NCBI GenBank assembly: GCA_047967505.1
Contig: CM106539.1
Length of the DNA stretch: 64,000 nt
Reading direction: 5' to 3' (one strand)
Source: Dipteris shenzhenensis
Taxonomy: Eukaryota > Polypodiophyta > Polypodiopsida > Gleicheniales
This document shows, piece by piece, positions 10,715 to 21,452 of the stretch. Under the pieces are notes generated by a model. That model saw only the letters and a program-made list of their open reading frames with translations, ran no database searches and was not told the DNA's origin. Both the position numbers and the translations under genes were made by a program. Each line of letters starts with the position of its first letter. The stretch's first letter is position 1.

Positions 10715-11574
10715 GTGTGTGTGTGCTATGAATGTGCATTCTTTTTTATGAAAAGTTTATTTTACCCAAAATAAAGTGTGTGGGGCAAATCTCACACCAC
10801 AATGTCTTGGGCTGCATGAACATTTGCAAACACAAAGGAAATGTGAAAACAACATTAGGTCGTGCTCCATACAAGTTCTGACCGAACAACGGTATTTAAA
10901 CATCCCAATCAACTTATTGAGACTTAGTTTCAAAAGACAGTTTGTTTGAGTATGCTTGTGCTTTCTAAGTTAGAAATGTATTTTTGACTCTTTGTAGGAA
11001 ACAATACATAAGTGTAAAGGACCATTTAGCTTTTTATGTTTTAAATAAGAGTGAGAGTGAGAGTGAGAGTGAGAATGAGAGAGAGAGAGAGAGAGAGCGA
11101 TATTTCAGTTTTTTGGAAGATTTTGTTTCTTGACTTGCTTGTTTATTTTTGCTTAGTCACCTGCTTCCTTTCTTCTTTATTTCTTGTTTTCTTTCTCTTT
11201 TGTTTATTTGACGTATTTTAGTAAGCACTGGGTTTGCCCAAGAGACTCCGCGGGTCTTTAGAAACCCAGTATAGCTGCTTATGCTTGGGCACTGATGACG
11301 ACATAAGTGTTGCTTTGCTTGCTAAGTATGTCTTCCTTTTGTTTTTCTTAAAAGTTTTTGTTTACCTCTTTTTTCTTCTCTTTCATATTCTCTTTTATTT
11401 TCTCTTTTATTTTCTGTGTAGATTTTTTATCTTTAGAACAACAAAAAATCTAAATTTGTATGATTGGACTTATTCTAGTCTTACAAAGGTATATTATTGA
11501 GACTTAGTAGTTCGTTTGAAGCAAGTGATGCCCTATCTATTTCAAATTTAATGATAAAAAAGCATTGATGGTTT
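10715..11574. other. Intronic spacer with GA-rich microsatellite
   Basis: It holds a (GAGAGT)n/(GA)n tract at about 11048-11100 and T-rich sequence at 11150-11430. No gene was recognised. Confidence 0.6.
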
Positions 11575-11900
11575 GTTGGAACATTCTTTAATAACATCAT
11601 TTTGTTTGGTGAAAGTGAAGAGGAGCACTTGTCAGCAGTTATCAATCTCCTAAAGGGAAATCAAATTTATGTGAATGCTAAGTGCAATTTCCTCGCAAGG
11701 AAAGGATTTCAAGGTCACATTGTTACTCAATAAGTTAGGATGGATCCTAATATGTTGAACCTAATTTTAAAATGGCCAGATTTCAAGACGGTAGATGGAG
11801 TTCAATCATGTCTTACTACAAGAGATTTATTCACTGATGTGCTTATACGTCCTCACCTATTCATGATTCGACAAAGAAAAGGCTGGATTTTAAATGGGTA
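11575..11900 (+). pseudogene. Ty3/gypsy reverse transcriptase relic
   Basis: The + strand translation includes NNIILFGESEEEHLSAVINL, KGNQIYVNAKCNFLARKGFQ and GHIVTQ, a stop, then VRMDPNMLNLILKWPDFKTV. These align in order with the RT palm-to-thumb region of gypsy elements (YLDDILIFS-EEHL, LYAKLSKCEF, FLGHVVS-G-DP-K--AI--WP-P). The catalytic YLDD is eroded to NNI. It is heavily decayed, with no flanking LTRs seen. Confidence 0.7.
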
Positions 11901-12517
11901 AAAGATAAGATAACTAAAAAGAGCAATAACTTCCCGCTCCATTTCTCGTGGTTCCTAGCCTTCAAAAACCTACACTCCTTCACCCTCTTACTCAAATCGT
12001 CATCCTCAAGCAACGTATACTTCCTCAAAATTCAGCTCCAAACTTTCCATGTGCCCATCTAACCTAAGAACTAGCTGTAAATGCTCTCTTGCTACTCTAT
12101 CACGATGTTGTACATTGTCGTGCAAGAAGAACACCGTGTCATCACATTGTTGGCCTTTTCGAGCCTCTCAAGTTCTGATCCACCTAGTTCTCTCTTGTCC
12201 ATGCATACTTACTAGTCAACCTTTAGATGATCACTATTTGCAAGATAGAGCAGAGAGAACAAAAGGATGAGAGGAGGCTTAGCACAAGAAAAGGCCAAGA
12301 AAAGGGTGACAACCCTTAGAGATAATCTATGGGAAAGTTCCAGTCTACAGGATGCTAGTTTAGGTCTAGTTCACAGCCTCCTCATAATCTTTAGGTCCTC
12401 CTTTGTAAGCAAGGACAATTAAAGCTATATGGGATCTATTTCAGATTTTTTTGAATCAATTCACTCAAGTGGAATGTTCTTTGATGAATCTTAGCGGATG
12501 TTCATGACAAAAAGGTT

Positions 12518-12697
12518 CTCTTTTCTTGGTGAAGGTGTCGTGGCTTATTTTAACAATTTTTTAAAATAAGCGCTTGTTCGGAGTACAGGATGCTAAAAAG
12601 AGTGTTACTCTTTTCTTGGTGAAGGTGTCGTGGCTTATTTTAACAATTTTTTAAAATAAGCGCTTGTTCGGAGTACAAGATGCTAAAAAGAGTGTTA
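12518..12697. repeat. 90-bp tandem duplication with internal hairpin
   Basis: Two almost identical 90-bp units occupy 12518-12607 and 12608-12697. Each contains an inverted repeat (CTTATTTTA, then its complement TAAAATAAG) around a short A/T loop. Confidence 0.9.
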
Positions 12698-13929
12698 GGT
12701 GTAGATGTTATGATTAGACCTATTGTTTGCTTAGCATATGTGCGAATTTTAATATTATGTAAAAAGGGATTGCAACTGATGTGGATAGTTGTGGCTGATG
12801 GTGCTTCTAGATGAGCAATACAAGGATGCCGCTTCCAACACAGAGGCCACCCTCTTCGATGCAATCATCCCCAGCTCCACAGGTTTATTGATAATGTTAT
12901 GATTATACTTATTTAGTTCTTTGGTAGTGTATGGTTGTATGGTCTTATTATCAACCATCTTTTTCAATGTTTGAGTTGTCTTATTGGCATATTGGTTTGG
13001 GTTTGTTGTAGCAAAATGTAGCTGATTTCACATTGTTTAATTTGGCTTTACTGGTTTTAATCTTGCAAAATCCTCAATTGCAAATGGAACAAGTAGGAGG
13101 AATCCTCTTTATATTTATTGTTCAGATGTCATCATGGGCTTGGAAATGCTTCATCTTCTTGCAATGGACACACCAACAGTGGATTACTACATGGGTAGTA
13201 TGATAGCAGATAACATCGTGATAGTCTTATGACTAGCTCAACATCCCTAATCATGCTAGGGTTGACCAAACTTTCTGATTAATTATATTTGTACGGGTTC
13301 TTAATCTTATAGATCCTAATCTTATAGAGTTAAGTCAAAATAACACACATACTAAGCTTCAATTTTGTTATCAGTGGTACTAGATGGGTTGTGACGATTC
13401 TCCTTCTCTTTTACAGTTGGCCTTGATTGAAAAACTTGAGATAGGTACAGGTGAAAGAACTCTTTAGGCATACATTGAGTGTTGCTGGAAACTCCTATTG
13501 CTTGTTTTGAGTGCGCATAACAATGTGAATAAATTTTGCCAAGAGTCAATGTTTTGTGGTGGGTTATGGATGTTGGACATTCCTTGAGAAGGCTTTATGT
13601 GAGTGGTTGAGAAGTTGTAGAGAGATCTTATTTGGATGGAAGATGAAGTTAATAAACAAGTCATAAATGGGCTTTAGTCATGTGGCAACTCCAAAATGTC
13701 TCTTTGTAAGCTTGGCCTTGATAAAGTCTTTCGAGAGTCTCATGAAGGAGTTTGTGAACCTTCTGCGGAACCTGAACATGTACCAGGAGTGCTAGCTCTG
13801 AGCACCTGACACTTCTTCGTTATTTGGCTTTTGCTACTCTAACATTTCAACACTTGATTCATTAGTTTTAGCACTTGAGCTTTTTATCTTTCAGCAAGGG
13901 TCTTAGTGAACCCTTTGCTCTAGCCCTCG
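12698..13929. other. Intronic stretch with no recognised gene
   Basis: AT-rich sequence. Small minus-strand frames at 12640-12967 and 13352-13664 show no known domain. Nothing else was identified. Confidence 0.5.
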
Positions 13930-14743
13930 TCAGCTTGTAAGAGTTACCTTTTTGGCGTGTATTTTGTCTCATAGGCCTGCGAGGCCTCTCGCAGATGTTA
14001 ATACATCTCTCTCTCTCTCTCTCTCTCTCTCGCAGATGGTTCAAGAAGTGGGAAGTAGAAGAGTATTTAAACTACTCTTCAGAGGAGATTGATGAAGAGG
14101 CTTTTCATTATGACCTGCTGAATGCACTACACAGGAAATGGCAAACAGCAGAAAACAAAGATAAATTTGAGTACTATCGCACATATATCAACCCCGAATA
14201 TTGGTCAATTTATACAGGAAGGGAGACAACAACGCAGAAGTACATATGTACACCTATAGCAGTGCATAAACGGAGGGCTTTAGCCTCACTTCGCACCCGA
14301 TCACACCAGCTGCAAATAGAAACAGGGGGATGGAAAAAGATGCCAAGGGAGAGTAGAATATGCCAACTATGTGATCAAGGTATGGTTGAAACAGAAGAAC
14401 ACATGGTAATGATATGCCCTCACTATGCACACATTAGGGAAGAGTTCAATCACCTCCTTGAGGGACATAACAAACTGGCTGATTTGCTGCATAAAGGGTC
14501 ACCTTCAGCTTTAGGAACATTTGTGTATAAGCTCTTCAAGCATAGGAATCCACCTGAATCCTAGAAGGTGGTTTCTCTTTCCACCCTCCCATCTTCGGGA
14601 GGAGCTTTCATGTACTTGTGATATTGTATTGCTCAGGTCCCATAGGCCGGTTTTGGTCTTTAGAGGACGATAATATTTTCTTCTTCTTCTTCTTCTTCTT
14701 CTTCTCTCCCTCTCCGCTACGCCTCCCCTCCGCTATGCCTCTC
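13930..14743 (+). mobile_element. LINE 3' end(s): C-terminal zinc finger and CTT tail
   Basis: A 3' terminus ending GATGTTAATACA(TC)n at about 13995-14031 is followed by a second, 5'-truncated LINE. Its open frame to the TAG at 14562-14564 encodes RRALASLRTRSHQLQIETGG then SRICQLCDQGMVETEEHMVM and ICPHY, the Cys/His motif (C-x2-C-x7-H-x4-C) after RT in many LINEs. The 3' UTR runs to a (CTT)n tail at about 14677-14705. The right end abuts the truncated gypsy LTR at 14744. The coding piece itself is open for about 177 codons, so it is relatively recent. Confidence 0.65.
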
Positions 14744-15004
14744 TACTCCAAAGGGTGTGTGCATGAAGAGGTGTGTACCCCTTGTGAAGGGTGTGACCCT
14801 TGATGAGAGGGTACATTACAATAGGAATGTCTTTTCATTAGAATGTCTCTTGTGAAGAGTTGTGCCTCATTAGGAAGTGTCCCGTCGAAAAGGCAAGTGT
14901 CCCGTCGAAAGGGCATACCCTTCCACAAGTGTCCATTCATCAAACCATCCATAAGTCTAGAAATAGAGAAAGGAATACGTCACAGATCGTGACATCCCCT
15001 CCCA
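14744..15004 (-). repeat. Truncated 3' LTR and PPT of the gypsy element
   Basis: 14744-14991 matches 26200-26451 with few differences and ends at TGTCACGATC on the minus strand. The part matching 26025-26199 is absent and replaced by LINE sequence. The minus-strand polypurine tract GAGTGGGAGGGGA lies at 14992-15004. Confidence 0.88.
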
Positions 15005-15050
15005 CTCAAAAGAAGACCCTGGTGGAGATAATGAACTGATGTAGAAAATA

Positions 15051-15626
15051 TCATGGTAGATTCTGAAAATACTGCTGTAAAATGTCAGGGTACAGCTGTA
15101 AGTCTTCATCAGACTGCCAAGTAGCGTCGGAGTCGTCCAGATCTCGCCAAAGAACAAGGAATTCCGTGATAAGTCGATGTTGAGTCTCTCGCTGTCGATG
15201 GTCCAGAATACGCTCAGGAATAAGGAGAACATAATCGTCTTCGATTTCTGGGACATAATCACCTGCAGGAGAAAGTGCTTCATCGCCTGGAATGTACGTC
15301 TTTAGCCAAGAAATATGAAATGTTGGATGGATTTTACCCCATGATGGTGGTAATTCCAATTTGTAACTTAAAGGTGAATTTTTCTTGACGATCCGGAAAG
15401 GTCCATAGTATCTTGGTCGCAACTTAGGAAACACAGACTTAACCGTTTTATAGCGATGTGGGGCTACAAATAATAGCACCATGTCACCAGTGTTAAATTC
15501 CAGGTGACGTCTATGTGTGTTGGCAGACCGTTGATACCGCTCTTGCGCTTTTCGCATGTGATCCCTGACTTGCAGTAGAATGTCCTGCATTTCTTGAACC
15601 AGTTGATCAGGTAGGGCCACTCGATG
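15051..15626 (-). pseudogene. Gypsy integrase C-terminus and chromodomain
   Basis: Minus-strand codons from 15626 down to the stop at 15051 encode the integrase C-terminal region ([59 protein letters not shown]). They end with a chromodomain-like tail ([30 protein letters not shown]). Chromodomains guide chromovirus integration to chromatin marks in the family. The preceding integrase half lies at 20331-20576, on the other side of the inserted copia; the target site CGATG flanks the insert. Confidence 0.88.
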
Positions 15627-15816
15627 TGTGAGGGAAAGAGAGAGAGGTGGAACGTTTGGAGAGGGAGACACAAGAAGTGTGGGTGTGTCAAAAGTGTTGA
15701 GCCACACCACAAACTCAAAAGTTTTATTAGGATTAGGGATTCACCCTATGACTGTCTTAAGACAGTCATAGGGGTCATAACTTTTTAAAGGGTGGCAATG
15801 TGCCTTTACCCCAACA
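15627..15816 (-). repeat. 3' LTR of the nested copia
   Basis: This 190-bp LTR starts TGTTGGGG on the minus strand and ends CCTCACA. It contains a 30-bp perfect palindrome at 15744-15773. On the minus strand a purine-rich PPT (GGTGGGAGGT) lies at about 15817-15826. Confidence 0.93.
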
Positions 15817-15915
15817 ACCTCCCACCTAAAGGCCAATGTGCCTAAAGGGGAGAAAAGAATAAAAATTACAGCAATATACAGTTATTGTATACAAGACCAT
15901 AAAATAAGAATGGTC

Positions 15916-17800
15916 TCATCCTAATCCCATGATGTGGCGACAATGTGCAAACCGCTCTGTAGGCAAGCTCTTAGTGAGCAAATCTACAGGATTATCATCA
16001 GTATGCACCTTCACAAGCTCAAGCCGCTTGTCTTCCAGTACCTCCCTGATGAAATGGTATTTCACGCTTGGTCTTCTGATGAAAGACCGGATTCTTTGCC
16101 AACATGATAGCACTCTGACTATCACAATGCAAAACTGGCATATCTCCTGTAATGCCCAAATCTCCCACCAGCCGAGTAAGCCATATTGCTTCCTTGCAAG
16201 CCTCAGTGGCTGCAACATATTCAGCTTCAGTGGTTGACAGTGCAATGCATTTCTGCAACCGAGACACCCATGATATAGCACCTCCTGCAAATGTAAAAAT
16301 ATAACCGGTAGTAGACTTCCGGTTATCTGCATTTCCTGCATAATTTGAATCTGTAAAACCACGCACCAATGCATCCTGCCTACCATAGCATATGCACAAG
16401 TCTTTGGTACCCTTGAGATACCTCAAGACGCCTTTTACTGCTTCCCAGTGCCGCTTGCCTGGATTTGCCATATACCTGCTGATGACTCCCACCGCAAAAG
16501 CAATATCCGGACGAGTGGCAACCATGGCATACATCAAAGAACCAACTGCAGATGCATACGGAACCTTGGCCATCTCAGCCTTATCATCATCTGATCTGGG
16601 GCTGTCCTTACTGCTGAGTTTTAAATGTGGAGGCAACGGAGTACTAATAGACTTCCCCCCCTCCATATTAAACCTCTGCAGTACCTTGCCAATGTACTCT
16701 TCCTGTGACAGAAACAAAAGTCCCTTAGACCTGTCACGAGTAATCCGCATACCTAGTATGTGATTTGCATCACCCAAGTCTTTCATGTCAAAAGACTTAT
16801 GTAGTTGCTTCTTCAAAGCAATGATCTCCTGCTGAGATTTGCTGGCAATCAGCATGTCATCCACATATAGAATGAGTAGTATCAAACTACCATCCTTTGC
16901 CCGTTTGGTGTACAAGCAATGATCGGTCTCACACCTATGATACCCTTGGGACTGCATGAAGGCATCAAACTTCTTGTACCATTCCCTTGGCACCTGCTTG
17001 AGTCCATACAAGCTCCTCTTGAGCTTACACACAAGCTGCTCTTTCACTTTAACAGCATATCCCTCTGGCTGACTCATGTAGATCTCATCATGGAGATCTC
17101 CGTGAAGAAAAGCAGTCTTCACATCCATCTGACATAAATCCATGTCCTCATGAGCAACAAGAGCTAACACTGCTCTCAAAGTAGTCATCTTGACTACAGG
17201 GGAAAAGATCTCATCAAAGTCAATGCCCTTCTCCTGCTTAAATCCCTTGGCAACCAATCTGGCCTTATACCTCGGTAAAGCATTTGAATCCACTTTGACT
17301 TTGTAAACCCACTTGCATGGCAAAACCTTTCTGCCTGCAGGTAGCTGCACCAAGTCCCATGTATCATTTTGAAGTAGGGAGTCCATTTCTGATTGCATGG
17401 CTTTCTCCCACTTCCTTTTCTCTGTTCTTCCCATAGTTTCCTTGAAGCTGGAAGGCTCACCACAATCTGTCAGCATGATAAAATCAGCCACATTATTGGC
17501 TCCTGGAACAAACCTGTCAGGAGGCCGTTGTACACGGGTGCTCCTCCTAACAAAATGCTCCGTATTAGGCTGCTGTCTAGCCTGTTCGTCATGCATGACG
17601 GGTGGCTGTACCACCATATTTGGCTGTCCTACAGTGCCATCTGCTGACATATCCAGTGGTGCATCATTGGCAAAATTGTCTGGCTGATTTTCAGCCTGTA
17701 TACCCTCTTGAACAGGGTTATTTACAGCAGCCTGCTGCTGCATATTAATGGGCATTCTTTGCTGTCCGACATCATCATAAACAACCCTCCTGTATTCCAC
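15916..17800 (-). pseudogene. Copia reverse transcriptase and RNase H
   Basis: The frame starting after the stop at 17801-17806 encodes the RT fingers (WEKAMQSEMDSLLQNDTWDL, LPCKWVYKVKVDSN, YKARLVAKGF), LDVKTAFLHG-like DVKTAFLHGDL, CKLKRSLYGLKQ and the catalytic YVDDMLIA. RNase H follows with GFTDSNYAGN, STTGYIF and STTEAEYVAATEACKEAIWL. A frameshift near 16065 moves the last part to another frame, reading VKYHFIREVLEDKRLELVKV then TDDNPVDLLTKSL and ending at 15916. The polymerase and RNase H residues themselves look intact. The product would copy element RNA into cDNA. Confidence 0.92.
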
Positions 17801-17803
17801 AGG

Positions 17804-18745
17804 TTACACGGGTTCTTTGTGTACACTATCCTCTTTAAAGATGACGTCATTGCTGCGTATAATCTTCCGTTTGATAGGATCCCATAACCTGTACCCGATT
17901 TCACCTTCGTCACCGTAACCCATGAAGATGCATCTGAAAGACTTTGGCTCGAGTTTGGTGCGCAGTTCTTTGCGTACATGAGCAAAGCACTCGCAGCCAA
18001 ACACACGTAAGTGCTTATATGAAGGTGGCTTGCCAGACCACACCTCCTCTGGCACTTTCAGCTCCAAAGCCTTGTTCGGCGACCTGTTAATTAGGTGAAC
18101 TGCTGTTTGCACGGCTTCTGCCCAAAAGCCATGGGGCAATGCAGCATAAGACAACATACATCGAACTTTGTCCTGAATAGTTCCATTCATCCGCTCACTC
18201 ACACCATTTTGAGATGCATTATGCGGGGCTGTGAGTTCCTGTTTAATGCCCTTAGCTTCGCATAACTGTACAAAAGCATGCGACACATACTCACCCCCGT
18301 TATCGGATCTGAGGCATTTCAGCCTACGTCCTGTCCGATTCTCAACCTGAGCGACAAACTTCTTGAAAGCATCTAAGGCATCGCTCTTATGCTTCAAGAA
18401 ATAGACCCACACTTTGCGTGTGGCATCATCAATAAAAGTAATGAAATACTTTGCACCCCCTAGTGATAGTTGTGGCATCTCACACAAATCAGTGTGCACT
18501 AGATCAAGCGGTGCTCTATTCTGGGGAGTTCTCCTCTTATGAGGAGTCATAGAATGCTTTCCAAAAATGCAATGATCACAAGTAGGCAAATCTGAAAATG
18601 AGAGAGACGGCACTTAACCCAAACGTGACAGTTCTTGCATTCCTTTAACGGACATGTGTCCCAACCAGCTATGCCACAATGAAACCTTCGGCAGCTCGGT
18701 TATGGCAACAACATGATTTCCTAAATTGGAAACATAGAGGGTACA
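17804..18745 (-). pseudogene. Copia GAG-pre-integrase and integrase
   Basis: The integrase core contains the DDE set: VHTDLCEMP (D), FITFIDDATRKVWVYF, CLRSDNGGEYVSHAF (D) and NASQNGVSERMNGTIQ (E). CDHCIFGK is the end of the GAG-pre-integrase zinc region. A TAA at 18614-18616 interrupts the frame just before VPSLSF, a frameshift near 18745 separates it from gag-protease, and a TAA at 17804-17806 separates it from RT. The frame is otherwise the same as RT, so the original reading frame was a single polyprotein. Confidence 0.9.
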
Positions 18746-20100
18746 AGGTATCACTCTTATAACCCTCAGCCACTATAACCTGGCCATCAGTAATTACCCA
18801 TTTGGAATCCCCAAATGTGGTGTGATAACCACTGTCATCCAACAAGCCAGTGCTAATCAGATTTTTCTTGATTTGCGGCACATGGCGAACACCATCAAGC
18901 ATAAATATGCGTCCGTCAGGGAATACTATCTGTATACTGCCAATCCCTGCAATCTGACATGCATAGTTATTCCCAAGGTGAACAACTCCATGAGTACCTG
19001 TGTAGGAAGTAAACCACTCCCTATGAGGCGTAACATGAAAAGAAGCACCTGAATCCAAGAGCCACGTGTGCATGTCATGGCCATCAACAACCAATGTATG
19101 TGCAATTACAGCTGATACATCATGTCTGTCACTGTCACTGTCACTGTCCTCTGTTGCAACATTCACTGCATCCAAGTCATCTGCCTTGGCCTTGCCTTTG
19201 CCTTTGCTTCCACTGCCTGCATCCTTTGTCTCAGCCTTCTTGGCTTTCTGATCCCGTATAAACTTGAAGCACTTAGACTTCACATGTCCCTTCTTGCCAC
19301 AGTAAAAGCATTCAATATCCTTTTTGCCACGGGAATGACTGCGGGATTTGGACTTGCCAGCAGATCTCCCCTTCTGCTGAGTCCTACCTCTTGCCTGTAC
19401 CTGCAAAGCATTGGAAGACTTGCTGCCCATATTATTCTTCCTGCTCATCTCCTCCATAAGGAGAGAGCTCTCCACATCAGCATACATAAGAGTGACATTT
19501 GAATTTGACAAAGTGGTCTTGAAAGTGTCCCAACTCTCAGGGAGGGTACACAACAAGAAAGTAGCCTTGAACTCCTTATCAAGGTTCAATCCCTGTGCGA
19601 TAAGCTGTGTAAAGATGGCATTGAACTCACTCAAGTGTGAGGTCATAGCTGTGCCTTCCTTCATGCGAAGGTCGACAAGCTTCTTCAACCAATAAACCTT
19701 ACTGGCTGAGCTCTTTTGGGCATATAACTCTTCTAGCCTCTGCCATAGGCCATAAGAGGTCTTTTCTGCCTGAACATTGAACACAAGAGAATCAGTGAGA
19801 GTAAGCATGATAGCCGCCCTTGCGGACAAATCAAGCTCCTCCCACTCATCATCTGCCATCCCAGATGGCTTGACACCCTTCACCCTTATGGGCTTAGAAA
19901 TCTTCTTTAGCAGAAGTACATTCAAACACTGTTCTGCCCATAATGCATAATTGTGTGCCCCTTCCAATTTCTTTATGTTCAGTATTGAGGATTCACTTCC
20001 CCCTGATGCGCCCTGCTCGCGCGCTGTTGCCCTGCTCGCTGTTGCCGCGTCCTGCTCGCTGCTGAGGGCACGAGGCCCGAGGGGAGAGGGAGGGGTAGAC
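18669..20100 (-). pseudogene. Copia gag and protease
   Basis: The frame encodes ILNIKKLEGAHNYALWAEQC, the copia gag start region, the helical core (YGLWQRLEELYAQKSSASKV), a basic stretch, the zinc knuckle CFYCGKKGHVKSKC and an acidic serine-rich linker (DSDSDSD). The protease follows with WLLDSGASFHVT, whose aspartate is the catalytic residue. No ATG lies at the expected gag start; the open frame runs upstream through the PBS into the LTR to an ATG at 20219. It is probably a lost start codon rather than a real LTR start. Confidence 0.88.
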
Positions 20101-20120
20101 CGGAGTGAGAGGGAGAGGAA

Positions 20121-20325
20121 GGCTCTGATACCACTTGTGAGGGAAAGAGAGAGAGGTGGAACGTTTGGAGAGGGAGACACAAGAAGTGTGGGTGTGTCAA
20201 AAGTGTCGAGCCACACCACAAACTCAAAAGTTTTATTAGGATTAGGGATTCACCCTATGACTGTCTTAAGACAGTCATAGGGGTCATAACTTTTTAAAGG
20301 GTGGCAATGTGCCTTTACCCCAACA
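20121..20325 (-). repeat. 5' LTR and PBS of the nested copia
   Basis: The LTR at 20136-20325 has the same 30-bp palindrome at 20253-20282. The PBS reads TGGTATCAGAGCC on the minus strand (20121-20133), two bases from the LTR end. Confidence 0.93.
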
Positions 20326-20330
20326 CGATG

Positions 20331-21452
20331 TTGAAGTACAAAATTCGTGGGTACAATTGGAGTGTGTCCATAAGCTGCTTGGAATGGAGTCATGCTGATG
20401 GCGCTATGGAAAGAGTTATTATAAGCAAACTCAAGGAGTGGCAGATACTCTTCCCAAGCTGCTAGGCGTGACTGAACATAATGTCGAAGCATTTCTTCCA
20501 GAACTTGGTTGACTCTTTCAGTCTGGCCATCTGATTTTGGGTGGTAGGCTGAACTGAACAGTAGAGTTGTACCCAAAGATTCGAACAGGGAAATCCAAAA
20601 GTGACTGGTAAACTTAGGATCTCTGTCGGATATGATATTCTTGGGTAATCCATGGTGTCGGAAGATGTGTTGTATGAAAAGTTAAGCTATGTCCGGAGCC
20701 TGTGCATTGCTTTTGCAAGCAACAAAGTGTGCCATTTTGGACAATCGATCAACAATTACCATAATCTGAGTGTTACCTCTGGAGGATCGTGGTAGTGTTG
20801 TAATGAAATCCATGGAAATACTTTCCCACCTTTTAGTTGGAACTGGAAGAGGCTGAAGAAGTCCTGTTGGAAGTCGTCGGCTTGCTTTCATTTGTTGACA
20901 AGATAAGCAAGATGTAACCATTTTGATGACATCGCTTTTCATCTGAGGCCAGTAGTATGTTGCACTGAGTAACCGATAAGTCTTGTTGATGCCTGGATGG
21001 GCAGCATAAGGAACTACATGATGCTCTTTTAACAAAAGACGTTGAACATCCTTGTCATGTGGTACACAGACGCGATCTTGATAGTACAGAAGGTCGTCCG
21101 TATAAGAATAGGAAGAGAAAATCTTCTGTTCGGAAGTCGAAGGTTGATCTTTTGAAAGAACCTGTACTGCGGTGCTGAAGTCTTTATCATTGAAATACTT
21201 TCCTTTGAATGAATTCGGAACATCCACAGATAAGATAGAGATTACCATGGCTGATGCTAGAGGTAACCTACTGAGAGCATCTGCAACTACATTGTGTAGT
21301 CCTGGTATGTACTCAATGGTCATGTGAAAGTTGGCGAGAAACTCAACCCAGCGTGCTTGACGAGCGTTCATGACTGGCTGAGTAAAGATATACTTGAGAG
21401 AGTGATGGTCTGTCTTGACCACAGAGTCGGCACCATGAGATAATGTTTTCAA
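20331..21452 (-). pseudogene. Gypsy RNase H end and integrase N-terminal/core part
   Basis: Minus strand, 21452 downwards: KTDHHSLKYIFTQPVMNARQ then WVEFLANF and YIPGLHNVVADALSRL, the RNase H end. Next is the HHCC zinc domain (HHVVPYAAHPGINKTYRLL, YYWP, CLSCQQM), then the integrase core with ISMDFITTLPRSSRGNTQIM (D) and, after a stop at 20682 and a frame change, AYHPKSDGQTERVNQVLEEM (E). PFQAAYGHTPIVP precedes the insertion point at 20331. A frameshift near 21450 separates it from the RT frame. Confidence 0.9.

Larger units (their letters stand above)
15627..20325 (-). mobile_element. Complete Ty1/copia retrotransposon nested in gypsy
   Basis: A 4,699-bp element has 190-bp LTRs at 15627-15816 and 20136-20325 that differ at one position by eye, and a perfect 5-bp target-site duplication CGATG at 15622-15626 and 20326-20330. 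The minus strand carries the PBS at 20121-20133, gag, protease, integrase, RT, RNase H, and the PPT next to 15817. Two in-frame stops (17804-17806, 18614-18616) and frameshifts near 18745 and 16065 disable the single polyprotein. Near-identical LTRs indicate a recent insertion. Confidence 0.95.

Noticed and set aside
15051-15718. Open frame starting [13 protein letters not shown] as a chromodomain gene
   Set aside because: Its first part is copia LTR; the coding part belongs to the gypsy integrase, starting at 15626.
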